DNA of 64,000 nt, taken from contig OW799234.1 of assembly GCA_941918925.1 (NCBI GenBank), forward strand, positions 84,580,497-84,644,496, written 5' to 3'. The first letter of the stretch is position 1. Each line of letters opens with the position of its first letter. The stretch comes from Phyto melanocephala (lineage: Eukaryota > Arthropoda > Insecta > Diptera > Rhinophoridae). A program made the translations under genes and the position numbers. Below are positions 40,280-50,511 of the stretch, in pieces. A model generated the notes under the pieces. That model made no database searches. It saw only the letters and a list, made by a program, of their open reading frames with translations, and was not told the origin of the DNA.

Positions 40280-40530
40280 TTAGTCTTTTTAAAATTTTTA
40301 TTCAACAAAAAATTTGCATTTCCCACCTCTGTTTGAATCCAGTACAACACTTTAAAAACATAACGAATAAAATTTTATTATTTTACAAAATATGGCTATT
40401 ACCAACAACAACAGCATTAAATATTGTAAATTAACACAAAAATTTTACTAAAATTACATTACAAGGGGGCTGTGAATTGATCACATATAATTCACAATAA
40501 ATTAAGCGCAAAAATGTATGCACATATGTA

Positions 40531-40909
40531 TGTTTCCCGTTTAGACAGGGAAACATTTGGAAGGGAAACATTTTGTTTTGGAAGAGAGGGACGGGTGGGG
40601 AAGAGAATAAGAAATTTGTTTCCCGTTCTCGGAGGTACGCTTTGTGCTTTCATTCTTATTGCTTACATTTGCTATGCTTTTTGACATTTGCTTTATTTCT
40701 TTTCGGCTTGCTTTGTTCTCTATGTTTTATATTTGACTTTGTTTGAATAAAACTAAAAAAATAAAAAATGTACTAAATAAAATTAAAAATTAAAATATAA
40801 ACTGGGATGTTTCCGACAAAAATGTTTCCCTGTATGATCGCGAAGGAAAATACAAAAGAGATTTCCAGATGTTGCCCTTCCAAATATTTTCCTGTGTAAG
40901 CGAGGACTA
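40531..40909. mobile_element. Inverted-repeat element of about 380 bp (MITE)
   Basis: The left end TTTCCCGTTTAGACAGGG plus AAACATTTGGAAGGGAAACA matches in inverted orientation the right end TGTTGCCCTTCCAAATATTT plus TCCTGTGTAAGCGAGGA. The interior repeats GGGAAACATTT-type words. It is non-coding and of unknown class. Confidence 0.55.
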
Positions 40910-41587
40910 AGCTGATGTTTTTCTTTTGTTTTTTTTTTTTTGTAAATATTTTTTGTCAATATTATTAAATTTAATTACTACAATTATGTTCATTTAGCTT
41001 AAAAGCCTATTTTATACCAAAAACAGACAGGCTGATTTGTTTTAGATCACACTTGAGATTTATATGTATTTTCATTACAGCATTCGATATCGGTCGAAAT
41101 TTACATTTAAAGTCTATTGAAATTTTGTCGTAATATGCCTCTTTAGCTCTTAAAATAGGGTTTTGATTAGAATAAAACAAACTATTTTTTGACAGAATGG
41201 GTCATATAAAGCTTAATTTTGTTGTTTCTGATTTTAAGCCGATCGGAATATTTTCTGTGTTTAGCTATTATTTAAGTGAAAATGTCAATAATATCTCTAA
41301 AAAAAATTCAAGCTGTAACAATTAAGAAATATTTGAAAATTAGATTAATTGGGCCAGCAGCGACGCGTCGCAGCTATTCAAATGATATTGTTTTTTATAT
41401 TAAAATACCAAGAAACAATCCTTCTAATAAAACAGAGTTTAAATATAATAGCCCTGGCAGCCAGTTATATAATTTATCCATGAGAATAACCAGACAAAAT
41501 AAATAAATATGTTGAATTTTTAAAAAATATTCATAACTTATTCTACAGCCGATTGAATATCAAATTTCATCAACTAGTAATAAAAAA
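40910..41587. other. AT-rich spacer
   Basis: No supported feature. The frame at 41276-41506 has no recognisable motif. Confidence 0.45.
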
Positions 41588-42172
41588 CAAGTAAACGCAC
41601 TATATTCGGCTGTGCCAAATCTTCACAAAAGTGTAGATGTGCAACTATAAGCATATACATGCATAAAGGTTGCTGTTGAAACAGATTTTAGCTTCCATTG
41701 TTGTGGCATGTCGTCATATAGGTACATACCTTCAAGTTGTGTGTGATCATGTTCGTGCAACGTACAGTAAACAAATAAAAGTCTTAGAATTGAATACATT
41801 CGAGCATAAATAATATAACATTTACAACAACAACTCACAAATGTTTGACCATCATACATACATGTATACGCAAATATAACACATATCGATGGTCACAAGT
41901 ATAAAGGCTCTAACTCGTACTTTTTACGAAATTGAGTTTTTCAGTGTTTTCAATACCTTTGACGCAAGCACATCTCGATACAAAAATTTAAAGCAATAGT
42001 ATCACAAAAAACAGTTTTACCAGCCAATTTACAAAAGATTTTACATTATATTAAAGAAGTTTCTTTTACGTTATTGCGTTCTCCTCTAAAGTTACAATGA
42101 TGTGAGTTAGAGCTTTTCTACTTATAACCAACGATATACCCTTTTACACCCTCCTATAAAGGGTATAATAAG
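41588..42172 (+). mobile_element. mini-me-like element hosting a small MITE
   Basis: The left end CAAGTAAACGCACTATATTC followed by GGCTGTGCCAAATC is a diverged mini-me outer end. The right end is ATATACCCTTTTACACCCTC plus CTATAAAGGGTATAATA. The core and octamer tract are missing; a separate inverted-repeat element occupies 41887-42133. Confidence 0.5.
41887..42133. mobile_element. MITE, family 'GTCACAAGTAGAAAGG', copy 1
   Basis: The ends are TCGATGGTCACAAGTATAAA plus GGCTCTAACTC and the inverted GAGTTAGAGCTTTTCTACTT plus ATAACCAACGA, about 31-bp arms with a few mismatches. TA is present on both outer sides, as expected for a Tc1/mariner-type insertion. A second copy lies at 46571-46802. Confidence 0.65.
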
Positions 42173-42173
42173 A

Positions 42174-42539
42174 ACACAATTCTTCACAATACACTTCCAG
42201 CTTATATGATAAAGTCGTGAAACGAGTAAATTTTTTTTATAAAAGAATTTAATATTACACTTTTTTAATAAAAGGGCAAAAAATGTTACATTAAAAAATT
42301 GCAAGAAATTTCAAATTTTTTTCATTAAAAATCAACAAAAAATTTTACATTTATTTTAAAAAATTACAAAAATGTTAAATATTCTTTATTTTATTGCGAT
42401 TATTAATGAATAGTATAATAAAAACTTTTCTAATCAATAAATCACTATTGCAGCACTTGCAGTTTATGTTTATTGGGCAAAACTAAGATGCAAAGTGAAG
42501 TGAGCAACTAACTAGATAACACACATTATTGTTGCTTAT
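42174..42539. other. AT-rich spacer
   Basis: No gene seen; the short minus-strand frame is AT-rich noise. Confidence 0.45.
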
Positions 42540-43025
42540 TATACCCTTCACACAGTGAAAAAGGGTATATATAGGTTTGTCATTCCGTGTGAAATTTCTA
42601 CAATTTTCATTTCCGACCCCATAAAGTATATATTTTCTGAAAGCTTATGAATAGAGGAGTCGATTAAGCCCTGACCGTCTGTCCGTCTGTCCGTCTGACC
42701 GTCTGTCCGTCTGACCGTCTGTCCGTGTGTATGTTGAAATCAACTTTTTGAAGCCCCCCGACATAGGTTGGACCCGGGTAAGGTATTAAAATATCAGAAA
42801 TATTCGAGAGTAGATCGGTATTGAAAATCAGAAACATCGGTACATAAACAACTGAGATATGAGCAAAAACCCACGACCACCTCGATTTTCTTTTCATAAA
42901 AACAACATTACAACAACAACATACATACATACAAACGTGTATACTGGTTAGAGAAAACGTGGCATCGAATCCCAGCTGAGGCAAAAAAATTTTTTTTTAA
43001 ATTTTTTTAATTTTTTTTTTATTTT
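42540..43025 (-). mobile_element. mini-me-like element, 5'-half tandem copy 1
   Basis: Reads TATACCCTTCACACAGTGAA, GTCATTCCGTGTGAAATTTC, ACCCCATAAAGTATATATTT, core GAGGAGTCGATTAAGCCC, then about seven GTCCGTCT/GTCTGACC units, and ends at CCCAGCTGAGGC followed by T-rich DNA. The outer CGGCACGGCCG end is absent because a second copy follows directly. Confidence 0.8.
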
Positions 43026-43800
43026 TATACCCTTCACACAGTGAAAAAGGGTATATATAGGTTTGTCATTCCGTGTGAAATTTCTACAATTTTCATTTCC
43101 GACCCCATAAAGTATATATTTTCTGAAAGCTTATGAATAGAGGAGTCGATTAAGCCCTGACCGTCTGTCCGTCTGACCGTCTGTCCGTGTGTATGTTGAA
43201 ATCAACTTTTTGAAGCCCCCCGACATAGGTTGGACCCGGGTAAGGTATTAAAATATCAGAAATATTCGGGAGTAGATCGGTATTGAAAATCAGAAACATC
43301 GGTACATAAACAACTGAGATATGAGCAAAAACCCACGACCACCTCGATTTTCTTTTCATAAAAACAACATTACAACAACAACATACATACATACAAACGT
43401 GTATACTGGTTAGAGAAAACGTGGCATCGAATCCCAGCTGAGGCAAAAAAATTTTTTTTTAAATTTTTTTAAAAATTTTTTTTTTAATTTTTTTTTTATT
43501 TTTTTTTTATTTTTTATTTAATATATTATATATATTTTTATTATTATTTTTTTTTATTTTTTTTTTTTTAATTTTTTTTTTATTTTTTTTTTTTTTTATA
43601 TATATTATATATTTATATAATAATTTTTTTTTTTTTAATTTTTTTTTTAAATTTTTTTTTTTTAAATTTTTTTTTTATTTTTTATTTTTTTTTTGTTTTT
43701 TTTTAACATACATACGTGAATTTACTGTTATTGCATGACTACACGTTGTGAAGGGTATATAAGATTCGGCACGGCCGAATATAGCGCTTTTACTTGTTTA
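43026..43800 (-). mobile_element. mini-me-like element, complete tandem copy 2
   Basis: Nearly identical to the preceding half copy but with about three fewer GTCY units. It continues through a long T-rich region (43450-43700) to ACGTTGTGAAGGGTATATAA, GATTCGGCACGGCCGAAT and TTTTACTTGTTT. Confidence 0.8.
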
Positions 43801-44086
43801 TTTAATATATTATATATATTTTTTTTATTATTATTTTTTTTTATTTTTTTTTTTTAATTTTTTTTTTATTTTTTTTTTTGTTTTATATATATTATATATG
43901 TATATAATAATTTTTTTTTTTTTAATTTTTTTTTTAAATTTTTTTTTTTTTTAAATTTTTTTTTATTTTTTATTTTTTTTTTGTTTTTTTTAACATACAT
44001 ACGTGAATTTACTGTTATTGCATGACTACACGTTGTGAAGGGTATATAAGATTCGGCACGGCCGAATATAGCGCTTTTACTTGTTT
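43801..44086 (-). mobile_element. mini-me-like element, 3'-half tandem copy 3
   Basis: Repeats the T-rich region and outer end of the preceding copy, from TTTAATATATTATATATATT to CGCTTTTACTTGTTTT. With the two preceding features it forms overlapping tandem duplication of the two halves of one element. Confidence 0.8.
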
Positions 44087-45250
44087 TGTTTTACATTTGA
44101 TGTGGAAAAATTGATAATTAGCTAAAGGAGCTCAAAATCAGCAAAAACTACAAAAACGACATTGTCGATGGAAGTAGAAACACTATTAATGATGACGGCA
44201 GCAGCAACAGCAACAACTGCCAGCGTTTTAAATGTAAAAAATAGATCAGTAGATCAATGGCATAAAGCAAAAAAAAAAAAACAACAACAAACGGCTGTTT
44301 ATCAAAGCAAGAAAAAGAAAAAAATATATAAAAACTTTTACAATGCTACATGTAGCAGAGCCACTTTACCACCGTTTACAGCTCGAACGCGGCTTAAAGA
44401 TATGTTTTCTTTCAAATGTATAACTCTACCGCAAATGCTTTAAAAAAATACTGACTGAATCTTTTACTTTTCTTCTGTATGTATTGTAAGTATTCTTTGG
44501 ATCTTTCCAATAAATATGATGAATGGCATAAAAACATGATCGTATTTATACTCAGACACGAAAGAAACAAGTGCATTCGTTTAGTGTGTTGGTATTCTTT
44601 TATTTTATTTTTTTTACTTTTTTTATTAACATGCAACAACATTCATTTACCACCGCCTTGGATCTATTGTTGCAACTGCAATTTGGATTATTGTTAGAGT
44701 GAGTGTGCCTGTGTTGCTATAAAACTGTTACTGAGAAAAATGGTAGCATAAATAAAACAAAAAAAAATAAAATCATTTTATGTGCAGATATACATTATTC
44801 GTATTTAACTACAGACATACAAACACTTATACGTTTGAATATATTGGAATACTTATTTATATGATCGCATGAACGCAACACACTAGACAACCATACAGAC
44901 GGACGAACGGGTGTGTGCTCATAGAGAATCATATTTACACTCATGTTCAACTGTGTATGTAAAACTATTCATACGTAAAGCTGCGCGTGCTTAACAAGTC
45001 AACAAGATCTCTAAAATAATACAATAAAACCTAAATAAATAATAAAAATGTATGTAGTATTTGGTGCTGATGGAAATATCAGTTAATTGTTAGAAAATAT
45101 ATTAAACATTTCTACAAACAGAATAAGAAATTTGTAAACTACTGCTAAATAAGTAGTATAAGTATAGGTCAAACGAGATTAACTTTAAACTTTAGATAAG
45201 AAACATATTTTATACGACTTTATTTATTTGCTAGAGTGTAAAAATATTTA
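44087..45250. other. Spacer with short CAG/CAA-rich stretch
   Basis: A 93-codon frame at 44162-44443 starts with a GCAGCAACAGCAACAAC stretch and becomes lysine/glutamine-rich. It has no domain, splice context or homologue that I recognise, so I do not call it a gene. The rest is AT-rich. Confidence 0.4.
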
Positions 45251-45252
45251 TA

Positions 45253-46052
45253 CAGTGGAATCCCGATAATTCGTACCCCGATAAATCGTAATTCCAAATA
45301 ATTCGTAATAAGCAGTCGGTGCCTTGAAAAAATCTCGTTAATTCGTAAAATTTCCATACATTTTGGTCCCCTCGCTAATTCGTAATTTTTTGTTTCAAAT
45401 TAAATCTTCTTTACCTCTTATAAATCGTAATTGTTTGCTAACTATCACTTATTATTTGTAATAAAAATGACAGAAACATGGAAAGAATGCTGAAAGCTAA
45501 TAATATATAAAGTGATGACGATGATCCCTGAATGACGAATAAAGACGCGAAATTGGCAATTAAAAAATAAAGACTTTATGTCTCCAATCATTCTGTGGAC
45601 GAAGAAATTTTTAATTCCCTTATAAAAATAGATAATACCTTGAACAACCTCCGTGAGAAAAGTCTGAAACAAATGCAAATCACTCATTTTTTTTTTTAAT
45701 TAATGTTAAATAATGTAAATATGTACATGATGAATTTTAAGTTACGCAAATGAATTTGTCAGTTTTATTTTTATTTTATTGTTTTTTGTTTGCTATTAAA
45801 ATTACACGTATTTTACGCTAAGTGAATGAATTTGCTATTTTGTTTTATGTATTTGTTTTATTTATTTTGTATTTTATTTTTAACAATTGTTTTTAATGTT
45901 TATTTTTATGGTTTTAGTAAATAAATTGAAAAACCCTGTTAATTCGTATTTATTTTAACCCCGTTAAATCGAAATCCCGCTAAATCGAAAACTTCTATAA
46001 TTCGTAAGAAATGGCCGGTCGCTTGCGATTACGAATTATCGGGATTTGACTT
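45253..46052 (+). mobile_element. pogo/Tigger-like DNA transposon remnant (800 bp)
   Basis: The left end CAGTGGAATCCCGATAATTC is matched by the inverted right end GAATTATCGGGATTTGACTT (one change at the outermost base), with TA on both sides (45251-45252 and 46053-46054). The subterminal DNA repeats AATTCGTAA many times. CAGT-type tips with a TA duplication are known for pogo/Tigger elements. It is far shorter than an autonomous pogo, so most of the transposase is deleted. Confidence 0.8.
45500..45693 (+). pseudogene. C-terminal end of a pogo/Tigger transposase (pseudogene)
   Basis: One plus-strand frame reads SDDDDP, stop, MTNKDAKLAIKK, stop, then RLYVSNHSVDEEIFNSLIKI and DNTLNNLREKSLKQMQITHF. 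The pattern VDEEIF...LNNLREKSLKQMQITHFF resembles the acidic/amphipathic C-terminal tail of Tigger-type transposases. Two stops interrupt it. The CENP-B-like DNA-binding domain and DDE catalytic core are absent. The frame on the opposite strand is a shadow. Confidence 0.65.
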
Positions 46053-46054
46053 TA

Positions 46055-46570
46055 TTAAAATCTCAATTCTAATATACACAGCAACCTGAATACCTGTAAC
46101 AATAAATATATGATATGAAATATTAAAGATTTATTATGATATTTTAAAGTATATCAAAAAAAGGTCAATCGCTATTGAATTTTGGACTTTTCAATTGTCC
46201 ACATGTCTTGGTAAAGGTCTTCTTCGGTCTATTTTAAATTAAAAACATTATAACACTGATGATGGAATAATGCTAAGATGACTTTTAAGTTATTAACTAA
46301 TAACATATCTGTCAGACCGAATTTACCGCTCACCTTTGATATATAAATATATGGTCGAGAATTTATGATTCATTTAGGACAATATTGTTGCGTTTATACA
46401 TTCGACTTCCTTAACCTCTTTATGTTTGAGGTCCTTATTTCTCCTGTGCCCGGACTAGCTATAACACTAAGGCATGGATTCTATGCCAAGGTAACATGCC
46501 CCTGGAAAGGTTTCTCAATTAAAATTGTCTTTCTTTTTTTCATATCTTTCAGAGTTAGTGTAAGGATACA
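46055..46570. other. Spacer, no recognised gene
   Basis: A 77-codon frame at 46365-46598 contains no known motif and runs into the MITE at its 3' end. Confidence 0.4.
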
Positions 46571-46802
46571 TCGTTGGTCACAGGTAGAAAGGCCCTAACT
46601 CAAATAATTGTTACCTTACAGGAGAAGGCAAAAACTGCATTAATATATGTAACTTAAGTCCTGTTGTAAAATTGCTTGTAAAAATGATATTTTTGACATT
46701 ATTACATTTCATTTTTGTATGAACATGTATTTGTGTGAAATGTATTTGAATTAGTGAAAACCCCAATTTCGAGTTAGGGCCTTTCTACTTGTGACTATCG
46801 AT
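46571..46802. mobile_element. MITE, family 'GTCACAAGTAGAAAGG', copy 2
   Basis: The ends are TCGTTGGTCACAGGTAGAAA plus GGCCCTAACTC and the inverted GAGTTAGGGCCTTTCTACTT plus GTGACTATCGA. It is better preserved than copy 1. It abuts the mini-me motif TTTGTCATTCCGTGTGAAAT at its right edge. No TA duplication is obvious. Confidence 0.7.
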
Positions 46803-47100
46803 TTGTCATTCCGTGTGAAATTTCTACAATTTTAATTTCTATTCCTATAAGGTATAAATGACCTGCAAGCTTATAAATAGGGGAGTCGATTAAGCAATAT
46901 CCGTCTGTCCGTGTGTATATTGAAATCAATTTTTTGAGGCCCTCCAACATCGACAAGAACCGTGAAAGATATTAAAATATCAAAAATATGCAGGAGCAGA
47001 TCGGTATTGGAAGTCAGAATAATCGCGTCATAAGCAACTAAATACGACTGCTTCTGTTTTTTTGCTTCTTTTTACAACAAAAATTAAATTTTCCAGCCCT
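46803..47100 (-). mobile_element. mini-me-like element, fragment
   Basis: Contains GTCATTCCGTGTGAAATTTC, a decayed TA tract, the core AGGGGAGTCGATTAAGC (near 46880), GTCTGTCCGTGTG, and the downstream block to TTACAACAAAAATT. Both outer ends are missing; the left one is replaced by the MITE. Confidence 0.6.
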
Positions 47101-47520
47101 AGGATAATTTATAGACATGGTTATTACTATTTATTTATAAATTTGGTATGCCACTGGAGATATTAGTGAAAAGTTTTGAACAAATTAGCCACTAATCGGC
47201 AAAGTTATAGGCAAAAATTATTTGAAAAAAATATGTATACATATTTTTTCCAATACATAAAAGTTTTTCAAACTGCTAAATAAATTTTAAACACGCTTAA
47301 GATACCAAATTCGATTTCGTGATCTCAAAAATTATTTCTAAGGAAAACTAACAAAATGGTTTGAAAAACCAAAATACCATTGATTTGGCAGGAATCGATA
47401 TTAGGAGGGTATGCCATAAATAATCGAAAATAATGTCGGCCATATGGCAGCCATGGCTACTTATTTTTTTCATAAAATTTTTGGTCACAAGTTCCTACAT
47501 TTCGAGCAATTGTAAACTAA
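47101..47520. other. Spacer
   Basis: No gene recognised. GGTATGCCA-type words occur near 47147 and 47407 but form no clear element. Confidence 0.4.
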
Positions 47521-47703
47521 GTAGCAGAACAATTTGAGCTTTTGGGTCAAGATAGTAATGTGAAGAATTTAATTCGTACACGTCGCCCAAAAAGATTTGA
47601 AATCATTCACAAACGACATGAGCGGAATTGGAAAATTGATGTGGAGAAGGTTCATTTAAAACAAGATGGCGCTTCGTTTCATACAAGTAGCGATATCATC
47701 GCT
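47521..47703 (+). pseudogene. Tc1/mariner-type transposase fragment
   Basis: The frame reads EQFELLGQDSNVKNLIRTRR plus PKRF, which resembles the helix-turn-helix/GRPR linker of mariner-type transposases. It then jumps to WKIDVEKVHLKQDGASFHTS, which resembles the second catalytic motif (QQDGATxHT). The roughly 100 residues normally between these parts, including the first Asp, are deleted, and the frame ends in a poly-T run at 47706. Confidence 0.55.
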
Positions 47704-47742
<39 letters not shown>

Positions 47743-47744
<2 letters not shown>

Positions 47745-47916
47745 ACCGTGCCCTGTGTTTATATAAATTGAATTTTTATTTTGTCGAACTTTTCTGTTTA
47801 AACTATTATTTAAATATTTAATCAGGCTTGAGTTCATATTAATATTCTTTATTTTTACAAAGAATTTTTGTTAGACAAAATAAAAATTCAATTTATATAA
47901 ACACAGGGCACGGTGC
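47743..47916. repeat. Inverted repeat with 43-bp perfect arms between poly-T and poly-A
   Basis: Arm 47743-47785 begins GCACCGTGCCCTGTGTTTAT and is exactly reverse-complemented at 47874-47916. Outside the arms are a run of about 36 T on the left and about 17 A on the right, so the symmetry continues into the homopolymers. The 88-bp loop contains CAGGCTTGAGTTCATATTAA. Confidence 0.9.
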
Positions 47917-48475
47917 AAAAAAAAAAAAAAAAATCATTCATTCACTGTTAGTCAGTCAACATTTCGTTGTATACTGACCTCACAGAAAATAAAACAAATG
48001 ATTATAAACATTGATTGTTAAAAACAATTATCTGTTCTTATCGCTACCTAACTGGTGGCTAGAGCAGGACAAAAATAGTGATAAATGAAAGATAATAACA
48101 AACAAAAAGTAAAAAGGGTTGCTGTTTGGTTAAAATTTCAATCTAACTCATTGTGGTAAAAATATATGAAATAGGAAAAACTAAAAATTAGTTACCGAAT
48201 TCAATTAACATAAGTCCCGTGAGTTAAATAGATGATATTTACAACCAACATGTAACCACCGATCAGAGAGTGCTGATGATGAAATCGTAGCTGGTTTCGA
48301 AAATGCATTCCACTCGGCTAGTGTCGGTAAAAATATAAATTTTCAAGATTTATTCTTTCATTTATCACAATTAAAAAAAATTCTTTGTAAAAATAAAGAA
48401 TATTAATATGAACTCAAGCCTGATTAAAAATTTAAATAATAGTTTAAACAGAAAAGTTCGACAAAATAAAAATTC
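47770..48475. mobile_element. 706-bp element with 100-bp inverted ends
   Basis: 47770-47869 (starting GAATTTTTATTTTGTCGAAC) and 48376-48475 are reverse complements over 100 bp with one difference that I can find. The interior holds the dispersed motif GTGCTGATGATGAAATCGTA at 48268-48309, also found at 2795-2836. No coding sequence is present. This overlaps the smaller inverted repeat on its left side, so the region is a nested fold-back. Confidence 0.7.
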
Positions 48476-48589
48476 AGTAAATAATTCTATCTACCAGATC
48501 CCAATACTATTTTCCGGGTTGAGATTATGGGAATTACTGTTTGCATTAGATGGATGAAGGAGATTGATATTTAAACTCTATTCGTATCC

Positions 48590-49270
48590 TTATGGTTAGC
48601 ACATCAGTTATCCAGACTCTAATGAACGAAAAATTTAAATCTCTGAGTGGTTTGCAATTAAAGAGTGATATAAATTCGCATGCGTCTAGAGAAAAAATCG
48701 GTACCAGGCCATCATGGCATAATAGAAAACGAAGAAGCAGACAAATAATCCAAAATGAAATAATTTTTGAATACCATAATCTTGGAAAGCTCTAAACCCT
48801 TTAAGAGGTTTAAAAACTAACTTCAAGTTTAGGCGATGAAGGAACACTTCAGAAAGTGGGAAATAACTAATAAGGGTAAGGTGACAAACACATTATGGGG
48901 TGACCCTAATCAGGAGAAATCGTAGGAGATGCTGCAACTATATAGGCCAACACTTAAACTATAAGCTAGTGTAATGACACCTCACACGGAGCTGAGAACT
49001 TATCTAGCTTATATGGGACTGTGGGATGACATGGCATATAGAGCATGTGAAGAAGATGATGAAACTTGGACACTATGTCAGTGTCTTAAGCTTGGGCATA
49101 TAAGGCGCGAGAATTTTAACGTGGACACTATGCAGTATTTGGAATACTTGAGGAATTTAAATTGGAAAGTGAGTTCTCGACCTAGTAAAAATACTATATT
49201 AGTGTGGGACTATTAATTTGGGTATATTTGATATCCCTGACGGGTTTGGGCTTCCAATGCCTCTCTTTTT
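48590..49270 (+). pseudogene. LINE (non-LTR retrotransposon) ORF2 3' end, RNase H remnant
   Basis: At 48701 one frame gives VPGHHGIIENEEADK, matching the RNase H motif VPGHxGIxGNExAD of Jockey/R1-type LINEs. About 350 bp downstream, another frame gives YRACEEDDETWTLCQCLKLG (around 49040-49100), matching the C-terminal CxxCxxxxET...HxLCxCPAL knuckle that closes these ORFs. The frame changes in between and stops occur, and the reverse transcriptase is gone. The strand follows from both motifs. The clade cannot be fixed from this much sequence. Confidence 0.7.
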
Positions 49271-49804
49271 CAACCTAACCTAACACTTTTAGACTTTTTC
49301 CTTTGGATTCAAAAACTGAAAGATAGATTTTTTGCTCTACCAGTCACAAGCTTAAAATGAAGAAACAGTTAAACCTGAACATTTCACAATTATTTTTTTT
49401 TTTAAGTTAAACGTCTCTTAAGCACTAAAAGATATTCCATTGCCGTAAACATGTTACAGATTTATTTTCGTAAGCAATAAATTGTAAACTAAATTCGAAA
49501 TAAAAATTATAATATTTTTTTAATTGTTATTTAATGATAAACGGTAGACATTCTCTTACATTTATCAATAAGGCAATAAACTTGCAGAATATAAGATCAA
49601 TTTCTTAAACCCTAATCACATGAAAATAAAATGCACTTCTTCAGAATTAAAGAAAAAATGAAGATTTTGTTTTAATTCGACTTTGTTGCTACAATAACAA
49701 AAATCGTCAAAGAAGCTGCGAAGGAAAAGTTGTGGCTTATAGTAAATCAACAAAAAACAACTACGAGAAAATATTCAATGACTGTGTCACACCATCATCA
49801 TCGA
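49271..49804. other. AT-rich spacer left of the Transib element
   Basis: No gene is recognised. The right edge, ACACCATCATCATCGA, joins the DNA after the Transib element (TCATCAACAATACAGC) if the transposon and one target copy are removed mentally. Confidence 0.5.
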
Positions 49805-49809
49805 CGCCG
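49805..49809. repeat. Target-site duplication CGCCG (left)
   Basis: CGCCG directly precedes the element and is repeated exactly at 52989-52993. A 5-bp, GC-rich duplication is the known Transib signature. Confidence 0.95.
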
Positions 49810-49821
49810 CACAGTGAGACA
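49810..49821 (+). repeat. Transib left terminal inverted repeat
   Basis: CACAGTGAGACA; the first seven bases equal the consensus V(D)J recombination-signal heptamer CACAGTG. Confidence 0.95.
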
Positions 49822-49838
49822 GCTCTAAAGTAACAGCG

Positions 49839-49847
49839 ACAAAAAAT
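49839..49847 (+). promoter_or_regulatory. Nonamer-like transposase-binding candidate
   Basis: ACAAAAAAT lies 22 bp after the left heptamer and matches the RSS nonamer ACAAAAACC at 7 of 9 positions. Poly-A is common in this genome, so the match may be chance; the spacing is what makes it notable. Confidence 0.5.
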
Positions 49848-50511
49848 AGTTTTTGGCGTGTCGTCCAATTTGGATGAAATTTTCACAGTATATTAACAGA
49901 TATATGAGTAACAATTCCCTGAAATTTGAGATTCATAACTTCGTTACTTTTTGGTCTAGAGCAAGTCAAAGTTGAGGTATGCTAACGCGCTTGAAATATG
50001 TTGGTTCAATATGTAATATTCAAAAGCTTATCAATAAAAAAATACATAATAAATATAACCTTAAAGTTTTTTTTTAATTAATTTGGTTGTTGTAGAATGA
50101 GTAGATAAAAAAATAAATTTAAAAAAAGAAACACAAAAAAAAATTTCTTTACAACAGAATTGTGGTGTAAAAATTTAACATTTTGCATTTTCAATGGACT
50201 AGGAAATATAGAGCAGCCTCTCGCCCTAGGTGCAGACTTATATCAAATGAAAGATTGAAGTCTCAGCTTTAATTTAAAGTAGAGGACATATAGCAAAAGT
50301 TTGCAAAAGTACTTTAAACATACAAAAAACTACAAAAAATGCGCAATGTGCACATTTTGTCGCTATATGTTTACAAATTTTTAATTTTTTTTTTTAATTG
50401 TTTGTTTGATATTTTATTTTGTGCTCACAAACTTTTTAAAAACAAACTGTAAAAAAATATCACATTGTTGTTGTTTTAAATATTATTGATCAACAAACGG
50501 TAATTGCAATT
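49848..50511. promoter_or_regulatory. Transib 5' non-coding region
   Basis: This 660-bp AT-rich stretch lies between the left end and the transposase ORF and should contain the promoter. I see no convincing TATA/initiator combination. It holds no other ORF. Confidence 0.4.

Noticed and set aside
40078..40434. 118-codon frame
   Set aside because: It runs through the 117-bp MITE hairpin and has no recognisable protein features.
42664..42984. Minus-strand frames of 106 and 98 codons at 42.7 and 43.2 kb
   Set aside because: These are the same mini-me-like sequence read in an open frame, including the GTCY tract. Not a gene.
44162..44443. 93-codon frame with Ala/Thr and Lys/Gln repeats
   Set aside because: Composition follows CAG/CAA and poly-A runs. 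No domain and no splice partners were found.
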